12,466 bases of DNA from DATKKX01 sp035542775 (GCA_035542775.1 DATKKX010000204.1:1-12466), one strand, 5' to 3'; counted from the stretch's first letter, positions 1-7,428 are shown. Notes: a model not told the origin generated them from the letters alone. Translations and numbers: made by a program.

Positions 1-1
1 C

Positions 2-1984
2 TTCGTCGCCGAAGGCGAGGAAACCCGATGTGTCGGCGACATACTGGCTGCGATCGCAGCAGCGGACGAACGAACAGCCCGCCAGGCCGCGGAGGCCATA
101 AAGGTCGAATATGAAGTTCGCCGGCCGGTGACTGATCCTGAGGACGCCTTAAAGCCGGATGCCCCCAAGATCCACTCCGCGGGCAACCTGCTGTCGCGCT
201 CTTCACTGGTCCGCGGAGACGTGGAGACGGCGTTCGCACGCAGCGCCCACCTTGTCGAGGGCGAGTGGCAAACGCAGCGGATCGAGCACCTGTTCCTGGA
301 GCCGGAGGCATGCCTGGCGATTCCGGTGTCGTGTCCGCATGGCAAAGCCAAGCCGGCAGCCGGCGAGAGAGACGGCATCCCTTGGCACGATTTGCAGGAT
401 GGCGTCCGTTTCGAGCCAGCATCGGCCGTATCCCCGGATAATCGCGGCTTGTTCGTTCTGTCGCAGGGCCAAGGAGTATTCGATGACCAGCGGCAGATCT
501 GCAGCATCCTCGGCTGGCCGCCGGAGCGCGTCCACGTCGAGCTGGTATCCTGCGGCGGCGCTTTCGGCGGCAAGGAGGATATGTCCATCCAGGGCCAGAC
601 CGCCCTGCTGGCCCACCTCCTCGGCAAGCCGGTTAAGACCGTGCTGAACCGCCGGGAAAGCCTGCGGCTGCACCCCAAGCGACACCCGACGCGTCTCCGC
701 TACAAGGTCGGTTGCGACGCGAATGGGCGCCTCACCGCGCTGCGGGCCCGGATCCTCGGCGACAAAGGGGCCTACGCCTCCGTCGGGGCTCACGTCATCG
801 AGCGGACGGCAGGTCACTCGGGGGGACCATACCGCTTTCCGAACGTCGACATCGAATCGCTGGCGGTCTATACAAACAATCCGCCCTGCGGAGCGATGCG
901 CGGATTCGGCGTGTGCCAGGCCGCGTTTGCCATCGAGGCCTGCCTCGACATGCTCGCCGAGAAAGTCGGCATCGACGCCTGGGAGATGAGAAATCGCAAC
1001 ATCATCGAACCCGGCGACGTTTTTTGCAGCGGCCAGCGCATGATTAAGCCGTTCGGCCTGCGAAAGACGCTCGAAGCCGTCAAGGACATCTATCGCGGCG
1101 CGAAATACGCCGGCATCGCCTGCGGCGTCAAGAACGTCGGCATAGGCAACGGCCTGCCGGAATCGGGCCGCGTCAGCCTCACCGTCGAGAACAGCGGGCG
1201 AATCACCATCCGCAGCGGGTTCACAGAAATGGGCCAGGGACTTTTCACCGTCCTGATCCAGGCAGCGGTCGAAGAGACCGGTCTCCCCGCCGACATTTTC
1301 GACGTAACCACGGACACTCGCGACGACGTAAACTGCGGACAGACCACCGCCAGCCGCGGCACCGTCCTGGGCTGTCATGGCGTTATCGCCGCGGCACAAA
1401 AACTGAAAGCCGATCTGAAGGCGGGTAAGAAGCTGAGTGACCTGGCAGGACGGGTATACGAGGGCCGTTGGGATTGCTATCCGACCGACGATTTCGGCGC
1501 CAACGTGCCTGACCCGAAGACGCATCTGACCTACGGCTTCGCCACGCAGGTCGTGATCCTGGACGACCGCGGGCGGATCAAGAAGGTCGTCGCCGCCCAC
1601 GACGCGGGCCGGGTAATGAACCCCCAGCTTGCCGAGGGCCAGATCGAAGGCGCTATCCACATGGGCCTGGGCTACGCCCTTACCGAGGAGTTCGTCGTCG
1701 AGAACGGCGAAACACGATCCAACGACATCAGGAGCTGCGGCGCTTTGAGAGCCCATCAGATGCCGGAGGTGGAGGTGATTTTCGTCGAGGAGCGCGACCC
1801 CGACTGCCCCTATGGCGCCAAAGGCATCGGCGAGATCGGGCTGGTTCCAACGGCAGCCGCCGTGGCCGCAGCGCTATACTCGTTCGACGGGATTCGGCGT
1901 ACGCGGCTGCCGATGAAAGACTCTCCGGCAGCCAGGGCGATCATCAATCTCAAACCGCCCAAGGTGAAAGGACAGCTTCCGTGA
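2..1984 (+). CDS. Selenium-dependent xanthine dehydrogenase-type molybdenum hydroxylase, large (Mo-binding) part; 5' end outside window
   Basis: The frame is open from base 2 to the TGA at 1982-1984 (660 residues seen), so the N-terminus is missing; an apparent start near base 128 is inside the protein. The text before it (VGDILAAIA...EAIKVEYEV) is normal family sequence. The enzyme would hydroxylate xanthine or a related N-heterocycle at a molybdopterin-cytosine-dinucleotide centre in the cytoplasm. Visible cofactor motifs are SQGQG near 460, CGGAFGGKED near 551-580, GAMRGFG near 892-912, TEMGQG near 1225, TTASRGT near 1343, and GAKGIGE with the presumed catalytic Glu at 1832-1834. From memory the sequence matches best the selenium-dependent XDH group (TIGR03311 type, about 850 residues with a fused N-terminal 2Fe-2S domain), which uses labile selenium rather than selenocysteine. 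About 40 residues (bases ~327-448) look like an insertion before the SQGQG motif. The overlap with xdhC supports this assignment. The substrate is not proven; nicotinate- or aldehyde-type hydroxylation is possible. Confidence 0.88.
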   Translation, partial: FVAEGEETRCVGDILAAIAAADERTARQAAEAIKVEYEVRRPVTDPEDALKPDAPKIHSAGNLLSRSSLVRGDVETAFARSAHLVEGEWQTQRIEHLFLEPEACLAIPVSCPHGKAKPAAGERDGIPWHDLQDGVRFEPASAVSPDNRGLFVLSQGQGVFDDQRQICSILGWPPERVHVELVSCGGAFGGKEDMSIQGQTALLAHLLGKPVKTVLNRRESLRLHPKRHPTRLRYKVGCDANGRLTALRARILGDKGAYASVGAHVIERTAGHSGGPYRFPNVDIESLAVYTNNPPCGAMRGFGVCQAAFAIEACLDMLAEKVGIDAWEMRNRNIIEPGDVFCSGQRMIKPFGLRKTLEAVKDIYRGAKYAGIACGVKNVGIGNGLPESGRVSLTVENSGRITIRSGFTEMGQGLFTVLIQAAVEETGLPADIFDVTTDTRDDVNCGQTTASRGTVLGCHGVIAAAQKLKADLKAGKKLSDLAGRVYEGRWDCYPTDDFGANVPDPKTHLTYGFATQVVILDDRGRIKKVVAAHDAGRVMNPQLAEGQIEGAIHMGLGYALTEEFVVENGETRSNDIRSCGALRAHQMPEVEVIFVEERDPDCPYGAKGIGEIGLVPTAAAVAAALYSFDGIRRTRLPMKDSPAARAIINLKPPKVKGQLP

Positions 1985-2952
1985 GCACATACGCGACGCT
2001 CTTTCGTTCGCTGGGTCACCGAGTGGAACAGGGCCATCGAGTGGGAGTATGCACGCTGGTGGGCACAATCGGTTCCGCCCCGCAAGTGGCCGGCGCGATG
2101 ATGCTCCTGCATGAGGACATGACCACCGAGGGAACGCTCGGTGGCGGATGCGTGGAAACCGATGTCTGCCGGCAGGCCTACGAGCTGTTGCGGCGCGGCG
2201 AATCGGCGATCCTCACGTTCAGCCTGGACCACGACTACGGCTGGGACGACTCGTTGATCTGCGGCGGAAAGATGGACATTGCCGTCATGCCGGTAAGCGG
2301 CGAGAGGGAAGTGGCTCCGTTCCTTGATGCGGCGGCCACGCTCGAACAGGGCCGCTCAGCCTCCGTGAAACTCCGCGTTCAACACCAGGGACAGCCGCAG
2401 GAGTATTGCCTCCACATCGAAGCGCCGGCCAGGCTGCTGATCGCCGGCGCCGGGCACATCGGCGCGGAGGTCGCCAGGCTGGCGACCGCTCTGGATTTCG
2501 ACGTGCGCATCATCGACGACCGCGGAGACGTAATCAGGCGCAATCGCCTCCCGGAACCGATCAAAACCATCGAGGGCGACATCGCCGCGACGCTTCGTGG
2601 CCAGGAAATCGACGCCAACACGTTTGTCGTCATCGTCACTCGCGGGCACAAGCACGACGAGGCCGCCCTGCACGCGGTGATTGACAGCAAGGCCCGCTAC
2701 ATCGGCATGATCGGCAGTCGGCGGAAGATCAAATTGGTCTTTGAAGACCTGCTCGCCCTGGGCGTCGACGCCAAGAAGCTGGAGCGGGTCCACGCCCCGA
2801 TCGGGCTGCCGATCGCGGCGGTCACCGTGCCGGAGATTGCCGTCAGCATCATCGCCGAGTTGGTGCAGGTACGGCGTACGGAAAAACCCACTCACGTGGA
2901 GGGCCCGGCGATCGTCGCCTCCCGCAGCCCTTCCGGCCCCTGCGATCGCTGA
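1981..2952 (+). CDS. xdhC: XdhC/CoxI-family molybdenum hydroxylase maturation protein
   Basis: This 323-residue protein likely binds the molybdenum cofactor and helps it acquire its terminal sulfur (or selenium) ligand before insertion into the hydroxylase encoded just upstream. The N-terminal XdhC_CoxI domain shows GTIGSAPQVAGAM (residues 28-40), GTLGGGCVETDV (51-62) and ICGGKMDIAV (93-102). The C-terminal Rossmann-like XdhC_C domain starts at LLIAGAGHIGAEVARLA (152-168) and continues with TRGHKHDEA (220-228) and YIGMIGSRRK (240-249). The last ~25 residues are Pro/Ser-rich and probably disordered. The GTG start overlaps the stop of the preceding gene as GTGA, and AAAGGA at 1967-1972 lies 8 bases upstream, so the two are probably translationally coupled. 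It is not the YqeB-type protein also found in selenium hydroxylase clusters; that one and SelD would have to be encoded elsewhere. Confidence 0.9.
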   Translation: MSTYATLFRSLGHRVEQGHRVGVCTLVGTIGSAPQVAGAMMLLHEDMTTEGTLGGGCVETDVCRQAYELLRRGESAILTFSLDHDYGWDDSLICGGKMDIAVMPVSGEREVAPFLDAAATLEQGRSASVKLRVQHQGQPQEYCLHIEAPARLLIAGAGHIGAEVARLATALDFDVRIIDDRGDVIRRNRLPEPIKTIEGDIAATLRGQEIDANTFVVIVTRGHKHDEAALHAVIDSKARYIGMIGSRRKIKLVFEDLLALGVDAKKLERVHAPIGLPIAAVTVPEIAVSIIAELVQVRRTEKPTHVEGPAIVASRSPSGPCDR

Positions 2953-2962
2953 GCAAGCGATC
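2944..2962 (+). terminator. Perfect hairpin spanning the xdhC stop codon
   Basis: GATCGCT (2944-2950) and AGCGATC (2956-2962) form a perfect 7-bp stem with a 5-base loop that holds most of the TGA stop. No T-run follows, so this is at best a weak or Rho-assisted terminator, or an mRNA 3'-end stabiliser. It sits between xdhC and the mocA-like gene. Confidence 0.3.
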
Positions 2963-3054
2963 AGAGCCCGACCGAAAGCGAGGGGCATCTCCCACGCACG
3001 CTCGCCCATGCTGAATTCTCCCCCGATCGTTTTCGATTCGTCCGCCCCACCCTG

Positions 3055-3082
3055 TAGACGCCCTCCCCTTGAATGCTATGCT
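3055..3082 (+). promoter_or_regulatory. Possible promoter for the mocA-like gene
   Basis: TAGACG (3055-3060) and TATGCT (3077-3082) each match 4 of 6 bases of the sigma-70 -35 and -10 hexamers, with a 16-base spacer, and end 25 bases before the ATG at 3108. The match is moderate. It is supported mainly by the 155-base gap that separates this gene from xdhC. Confidence 0.25.
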
Positions 3083-3107
3083 ACATCACCACCGTGAGGA
3101 TCCCCCC

Positions 3108-3722
3108 ATGAGCGGCCGAAGCGTCTTTGCCATGATCCTGGCGGCCGGCCAAAGCCGGCGGATGGGCCGTGCCAAACAGTTGCTTCCCTACGACAACGGA
3201 ACCATCATCGAAGCGGTCATCGCCGCCGTGCTGGAATCCAGCGTCGACGGCCTCGTGATCGTCGCCAATCCGGAGGTCGAGGAATTCCTGCGCGGCTACC
3301 TGCCGGAACGGTGCTTTATCACGATCAATGACGACCCCGACAGCGAGATGCTCACCTCGGTGAAGATCGGCCTGCAGACCATCCGGCAGGAATTCGAGCC
3401 CGCGGCGGGCGACGGCATTATGGTGCTGCTCGGCGATCAGCCCCAGATCACAGGCGGGACAATCACGACCTGCGCGGAGGCCTTCCGCCTGCCGAGGCGG
3501 CCCCCGGGTGCCCTCGTCGCGACCTACAAAAAACATCGTGGTCACCCGACGATCTTCTCGATGGAGCTGCTGGAGGAAATCGAGGAGTGGCCCAAGGAGC
3601 GGAAACTGAGCGACCTGCTCGACGGAAACCCGGAATACGTCCGCGAGTTGCCGATCACCGCCCAAGCCATGCCCATCGACGTGGATACACCTGAGGACTA
3701 CGACAAGCTGGTGCCGCCATGA
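3108..3722 (+). CDS. mocA: MocA-like molybdenum cofactor cytidylyltransferase (MobA-like NTP transferase)
   Basis: This 204-residue cytoplasmic nucleotidyltransferase probably joins CTP to molybdopterin to make the molybdopterin cytosine dinucleotide cofactor used by XDH-type hydroxylases. The nucleotide-binding signature LAAGQSRRMGRAKQLLP spans residues 11-27; LAAG rather than LAGG favours MocA over the GTP-using MobA. MVLLGDQPQ (105-113) carries the metal-binding Asp region, RGHPTIF (144-150) is a conserved later motif, and DVDTPEDYDKL (191-201) is the usual C-terminal end. The start chosen is ATG 3108 because GAGGA (3096-3100) lies 7 bases upstream. A longer TTG start at 3069 has no such site and would put that Shine-Dalgarno sequence inside the gene. 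Its position after xdhC fits delivery of cofactor to the hydroxylase at the start of the window. CTP specificity is inferred from family and context. Confidence 0.87.
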   Translation: MSGRSVFAMILAAGQSRRMGRAKQLLPYDNGTIIEAVIAAVLESSVDGLVIVANPEVEEFLRGYLPERCFITINDDPDSEMLTSVKIGLQTIRQEFEPAAGDGIMVLLGDQPQITGGTITTCAEAFRLPRRPPGALVATYKKHRGHPTIFSMELLEEIEEWPKERKLSDLLDGNPEYVRELPITAQAMPIDVDTPEDYDKLVPP

Positions 3723-3725
3723 GCG

Positions 3726-3745
3726 CCGGAGTTCGCGATCTCCGG
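3726..3745 (+). terminator. Short hairpin after mocA in the convergent gap
   Basis: CCGGAG (3726-3731) pairs with CTCCGG (3740-3745) across an 8-base loop, 4 bases after the mocA stop. There is no T-tract. It could stop or protect the mocA transcript where it meets the convergent asparaginase-like gene. The rest of 3723-3914 shows nothing recognisable. Confidence 0.25.
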
Positions 3746-3914
3746 GCACACCTGGCCCCTCGCGGTAGCGCGGCGACTCCGCGCCGGTAGTGTCGGCCCC
3801 TCTGGCTGACGTTGGAAGGCGAATCAGCTCTGGTATCCCGCGTCAACTACCGGGGATCGACGCTGAGCCGCGCCTCAGACCGTCGCGCGCTCGCTGAACT
3901 AGGCTCGGCGCCGG

Positions 3915-4418
3915 TCACGGTACCCGGCAAAACGTCATGCGCGCGGTGTCCTTGGCAACACCCGGAAAGCGCAGAGCCAGATTGTGCATCACGACATAAA
4001 TGCCGGGCTCGATCAGACGGCAGGCCAATAGCGCCTCCGTCATGTTCTGAAAGGCGTCCGTATCGCGAAATTCAAACGGCCGCATGGCGCCGGTCAGCAC
4101 CACCGGTTTGGACAGCGGATCCAGGTGGGCGTGCAGCACTTCGCCGGTCTGGGCGAGCGTGTCGGTGCCGTGTACGACAATCACTGCGTCGTCGGTCATC
4201 AATGCCACACGAACGGCCTGAAGCACGATCGTGCGGTCCTGATCGCCCATCTCCAGCGAATCCTTGCACATCACGGGTATGTGCTTCCAGGTCAACTCGG
4301 GCAGCCGCATCTGATCGATGATCTCGTGCAGAGCCGACCCGACATTGCGGAGCGTCCCGTCACCTTCGTTATAGGTCTTGTCGATCGTGCCGCCGGTGGT
4401 GAGGATCGCCACGTTCAT
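3915..4418 (-). CDS. Single-domain L-asparaginase homologue (N-terminal catalytic domain only)
   Basis: The 167-residue product matches the N-terminal domain of type I/II L-asparaginases, which hydrolyse asparagine to aspartate and ammonia. ILTTGGTID (residues 5-13) carries the nucleophilic Thr motif, VVHGTDTLAQTGE (81-93) the second Thr-Asp motif, and KPVVLTGAMRPFEF (104-117) the usual Lys-containing strand. Classical enzymes have about 330 residues; here the C-terminal domain is absent and only 192 bases separate the stop from mocA, so it has not merely been frameshifted. Free-standing ~160-170 residue asparaginase-domain proteins are known in bacteria, so this is probably intact. The start used is ATG 4418 (GGAG at 4430-4433, 11 bases upstream); a GTG at 4430 is in frame but sits directly on that GGAG. 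It lies downstream of asnA on the same strand. Whether it truly hydrolyses asparagine is unproven. Confidence 0.8.
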   Translation of the reverse strand: MNVAILTTGGTIDKTYNEGDGTLRNVGSALHEIIDQMRLPELTWKHIPVMCKDSLEMGDQDRTIVLQAVRVALMTDDAVIVVHGTDTLAQTGEVLHAHLDPLSKPVVLTGAMRPFEFRDTDAFQNMTEALLACRLIEPGIYVVMHNLALRFPGVAKDTARMTFCRVP

Positions 4419-4450
4419 CGCATTATTCACTCCAATCTGCCGGGACCGGT

Positions 4451-4497
4451 AGAAGAAGCACCACCCGCAGGCCGTCGTCTCCGCCGGCGGGTGGTGC
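4451..4497 (-). terminator. Intrinsic terminator or attenuator between asnA and the asparaginase-like gene
   Basis: GCACCACCCGC (4458-4468) and GCGGGTGGTGC (4487-4497) form a perfect 11-bp GC-rich stem with an 18-base loop. Read on the minus strand the stem is followed by TTCTTCT, a modest U-rich tail; on the plus strand no T-run follows. It lies 51 bases past the asnA stop, so it probably ends most asnA transcripts or limits read-through into the asparaginase-like gene. Confidence 0.6.
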
Positions 4498-4547
4498 CCC
4501 GTTACGCCGCGCGCCGCTCGTCGCCGGGCGCTCTCGCGTATTCTGGA

Positions 4548-5675
4548 CTACTCCAAAACGTTGATATTTCGCTTGGAGCAGATGCTCTTGAGCTGCTTCG
4601 GCCAGACGGTGACGCTGACCTCGCCCAGGTGGGCTGTCCGCAGCAGATACATGTAAGTCCGGGACTGGCCGATCCCGCCGCCGATGCTCAACGGAATCTG
4701 ATCGTTCAGAATCGCCTGGTGATAAGGCAGCTTGAGGAAATCGAGTTGGTTGGTGAGCTCGAGCTGCGTCTTCAGGGTTTCTTTGGTCACCCGGATGCCC
4801 ATGGAGGTCAACTCGTGGCGGCGCTTGGTCACGGGGTTCCAGACCAGGATGTCGCCGTTGAGCCCATGCATCGTCTTGCCCTTGTCGGACTTGGTCTCCG
4901 TCACCCAGTCATCGTAATCGGCGGCCCGCATCTCATGCGGATAGCCGTCCTGCAGCGTCCAGCCGATGCCAATGATGAACACCGCCGGGTACTTCTGGAG
5001 AATGGCCGTCTCCCGCTGCTTGCGCGGCAGATCGGGGAACATGTCCAGGATTTCCTCGGCATGGAGGAAAGTGAGCTCCTCGGGGAAATCCGGGAACCTG
5101 TTGTTCCCCAAAGCCGGGAACATTTCCTGAGCCTGCTTGCCGGCACCGCGAATCACTTTCCAGATCTTGCGAACCGTATCCTTCAGAAAGTTGAGATTGC
5201 GCTGGTCGGCGGTCATCACCTTTTCCCAGTCCCACTGGTCCACGTAGGCGCTGTGGTCATGATCCAGAAAGTAGTCCTTGCGAACCGCCCGCATGTCCGT
5301 ACAAATGCCCTCGCCGACCTTGCAGGCGAACTGCTTGAGGGCCATTCGCTTCCACTTGGTCGCCGCCTGCACCACCTGCGCGGGGATCCGCTTCTCCAAG
5401 CCCAGGCCGCAGGGAAACTCAATAGGCGTGCGTGAGCCGTCTCGATCCAGGTAGTCATTCACACCGCTGTCGCGATCCACGATCAGGGGCACCTGCACCA
5501 TGCTGAGATTGAGCTCTTTGCACAGGTTGTCTTCGATGTAGCGCTTGATCGCAAAGAGGGCCTTCATCCGCTCCAGTGGCGGAAGGAGCGGCTTGTAGTC
5601 GCTCGGAAGTATCTTCTCAACTTCCTCGTAGGTGCTAACGCCGGGCCCAGCCAGATCTGCCTTCTTATCAGCCAT
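4548..5675 (-). CDS. asnA: Aspartate-ammonia ligase (asparagine synthetase A)
   Basis: This enzyme makes asparagine from aspartate, ammonia and ATP through an aspartyl-AMP intermediate, and is related to class II aminoacyl-tRNA synthetases. The product is 375 residues, compared with about 330 in E. coli, with an N-terminal extension of roughly 35 residues. Conserved segments are KWKRMAL (107-113), KVGEGICTDMRAVRKD (119-134), HSAYVDQWDWEKVM (141-154), AADYDDW (251-257), GLNGDILVWNP (271-281), SMGIRV (291-296) and the ATP-site IGGGIGQSR (331-339). ATG 5675 has GGAG (5685-5688) 9 bases upstream, in the same ATTGGAGTRAA context as the site before the asparaginase-like gene. A strong promoter lies about 50-80 bases upstream, so it can be transcribed separately from glnA. 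It depends on free ammonia, which fits the glutamine synthetase next to it. Confidence 0.95.
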   Translation of the reverse strand: MADKKADLAGPGVSTYEEVEKILPSDYKPLLPPLERMKALFAIKRYIEDNLCKELNLSMVQVPLIVDRDSGVNDYLDRDGSRTPIEFPCGLGLEKRIPAQVVQAATKWKRMALKQFACKVGEGICTDMRAVRKDYFLDHDHSAYVDQWDWEKVMTADQRNLNFLKDTVRKIWKVIRGAGKQAQEMFPALGNNRFPDFPEELTFLHAEEILDMFPDLPRKQRETAILQKYPAVFIIGIGWTLQDGYPHEMRAADYDDWVTETKSDKGKTMHGLNGDILVWNPVTKRRHELTSMGIRVTKETLKTQLELTNQLDFLKLPYHQAILNDQIPLSIGGGIGQSRTYMYLLRTAHLGEVSVTVWPKQLKSICSKRNINVLE

Positions 5676-5724
5676 ACGTCTTTACTCCAATAGTCCCAGG
5701 AAATCGTCCCATCCAAGGAAAAAC

Positions 5725-5753
5725 AATCTACTTTCACTCGCCTTTTCTGTCAA
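5725..5753 (-). promoter_or_regulatory. Sigma-70-type promoter of asnA
   Basis: On the minus strand TTGACA (5753-5748), a full consensus -35, is followed after exactly 17 bases by TAGATT (5730-5725), a 4-of-6 match to the -10. Transcription would start near 5718, giving a leader of about 43 bases before ATG 5675. A small palindrome (GACGC-CGG-GCGTC, 5755-5767) abuts the -35 on its upstream side and could be an operator. The rest of 5768-5954, between here and the glnA stop, holds no clear gene or terminator. Confidence 0.7.
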
Positions 5754-5954
5754 CGACGCCGGGCGTCGCGAGGGCCACCGACCGAGCACGCACTGTCGAT
5801 CCATCGTCCTGTTTTATGCCCGCACCGGCCGCACGCCGCATCGGAATGACACCGGCACCAATCGTGATGACGCGTGACCGGCCCGACGGACGCGCGAACA
5901 CCGCTCCGGGCGCCAGAACGTTCACCGTGCGGGTTGCATCGTAGCCGGGCGCGA

Positions 5955-7373
5955 TCATACATCGAGATAAAGATGGTACTCGTAGGGGTGCGGCCTGGTG
6001 GCTATCAGGTGGGTCTCCTCGCGTCGCTTGGCCTCCACCCAGTTGTGGATGAAAGCCTCGCTGAATACCTCTCCTTTCATCAGGAAGTCGTGATCCTTCC
6101 ACAACGCGTCTACCGCATCGTAGAGCGAGCGCGGCAGCGGGGTGATCCGTTTCAAGAAGGATTCGTCCTGCTTGGAAACGTCCACGTCGAACGGACCGTA
6201 GTGGCTGGCCTTTACGTCGATCTTGGACTGGATGCCGTCCAGGCCGGCCATCAACATCGCGGCAAGCGTCAGGTAGATGTTGCCCGTGGAATCGGGCGGG
6301 CGGTATTCAATCCGTTTGTCCTTGGGCTTCACCGCATACTTCGGCACGCGAATCGCCGCCGACCGGTTGGCCAGCGAGAAGAACAGATTCACCGGTGCCT
6401 CATGGCCCGGATCGAGCCGCTTGAACGAATTGGTCGACGGATTGGTGATGCCGGTCAGCGCGCATCCGTGTCGGAGCAGACCGCCGACGTACTGCAGGGC
6501 CAGGTCGCTGAGGTTGGCATAGTTCTTCTCGCGTGTGTCGTAAAACAACGGCTCGCCGTCCTTGTCCAGCTTCTGATGGACGTGCATCCCGTTGCCCGCT
6601 TCGTCGAAAACCGGCTTGGGCATGAACGTCGCAAGCTTGCCGTGCCGGCGGGCCACGTTCTTGACAACGTACTTGATGAGCATGGTCCGGTCGGCAACTT
6701 GCACCAGCGGAGCCAACTCGGTCTCGATCTCACACTGCCCGGGCGCGCCGACCTCGTGGTGGTGATAGCGGACTGGTATGTTCACGCCCTGGAGCAGCAT
6801 GGCCACCTCCGAGCGGAGGTCGTGAAGCGTTTCAGAAGGAGGCATGGCCAGATAGCCGCGCTTGTGCCGGATCGCCGGCGTGGCTCCATCGGTATCCACT
6901 TCGCACGAATGGATATCGACGAACGTGTGGTACGGGTCGGCGCCGACTTCCACGCGCTCGAAGACGTGGAATTCGAATTCCGGAGCCATCATGGCCATAT
7001 CCGCGATGCCTGCATTCCGCATGTAGGCGACGGCGCGTCTGGCGATGGTCCGCGGGTCGCTGGGAAACGGCGCCTTCGTATCCGCGGCCACCGTGCCGCA
7101 AATAAAGCTGATCGTCGGCTTCTCCCAGAACGGATCCATGAAAGCGGTGGACGGCTCAGGCATCGCGGCCACGTCGCCGCATTCCACTGTCGTAAAGCCG
7201 GAACCCGAGGAACCGTCGTAACCGACGCCCTCTTCGAAGTGCTTGTGCGTGAAATTCCTCGCCGGAATGGTAACGTGCATCCATTGGCCGGCGACGCCGA
7301 CCACCTTGAGGTCGACCATCGCTATGTCGTGGTCCAAGATATACTTAAGAGCCTGATCCGCCGAATCGAACAT
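5955..7373 (-). CDS. glnA: Glutamine synthetase, type I
   Basis: This cytoplasmic dodecameric enzyme makes glutamine from glutamate, ammonia and ATP, the main entry of ammonia into metabolism. The 472-residue length is normal. The beta-grasp domain ends near DGSSGSGF (53-60; IRGF or similar is more usual at the last four). Metal and substrate motifs are PEFEFHVF (131-138), HHHEVGAPGQCEIE (204-217), GNGMHVHQ (260-267), NPSTNSFKRLDPGHEAP (311-327, flap Glu 325), NRSAAIRVP (336-344) and RIEYRPPD (354-361). It has the internal insertion region and the DHDFLMKGEVF (427-437) ending of the GSI-beta type. At the usual adenylylation site (NLYDLP) it reads VDVSKQ, and an ungapped count from GPFD puts Ser400 in place of the modified Tyr. 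ATG 7373 has GGAGAG (7381-7386) 7 bases upstream and a sigma-54-like promoter further upstream. A 74-residue frame overlaps its stop as ATGA but is not convincing. Confidence 0.95.
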   Translation of the reverse strand: MFDSADQALKYILDHDIAMVDLKVVGVAGQWMHVTIPARNFTHKHFEEGVGYDGSSGSGFTTVECGDVAAMPEPSTAFMDPFWEKPTISFICGTVAADTKAPFPSDPRTIARRAVAYMRNAGIADMAMMAPEFEFHVFERVEVGADPYHTFVDIHSCEVDTDGATPAIRHKRGYLAMPPSETLHDLRSEVAMLLQGVNIPVRYHHHEVGAPGQCEIETELAPLVQVADRTMLIKYVVKNVARRHGKLATFMPKPVFDEAGNGMHVHQKLDKDGEPLFYDTREKNYANLSDLALQYVGGLLRHGCALTGITNPSTNSFKRLDPGHEAPVNLFFSLANRSAAIRVPKYAVKPKDKRIEYRPPDSTGNIYLTLAAMLMAGLDGIQSKIDVKASHYGPFDVDVSKQDESFLKRITPLPRSLYDAVDALWKDHDFLMKGEVFSEAFIHNWVEAKRREETHLIATRPHPYEYHLYLDV

Positions 7374-7428
7374 ACAGCCGCTCTCCGCAAGCTACGCCTT
7401 CCCCCGTTGCCTTGTCAGGTGCTTTTAC

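Noticed and set aside
203..1756. Long open frame on the minus strand opposite the molybdenum hydroxylase
   Set aside because: Product has no recognisable domain and lies wholly antisense to a gene with clear motifs; long antisense frames are expected in GC-rich coding DNA. The same holds for long plus-strand frames opposite asnA (4125-5435), glnA (5874-7460) and the activase (10175-12109).
1..1984. Selenocysteine (in-frame TGA with SECIS) in the hydroxylase
   Set aside because: The frame has no internal TGA; enzymes of this group are believed to use labile, non-selenocysteine selenium.
3069..3107. Longer TTG start for the mocA-like gene
   Set aside because: The ATG at 3108 has a well-spaced GAGGA and the family's conserved LAAG motif begins about 10 residues later, as usual.
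3723..3914. Remnant of an asparaginase C-terminal domain downstream of the short asparaginase
   Set aside because: The 192-base gap is too short for the ~150-residue domain and shows no such motif, so the gene is treated as a natural single-domain form rather than a pseudogene.
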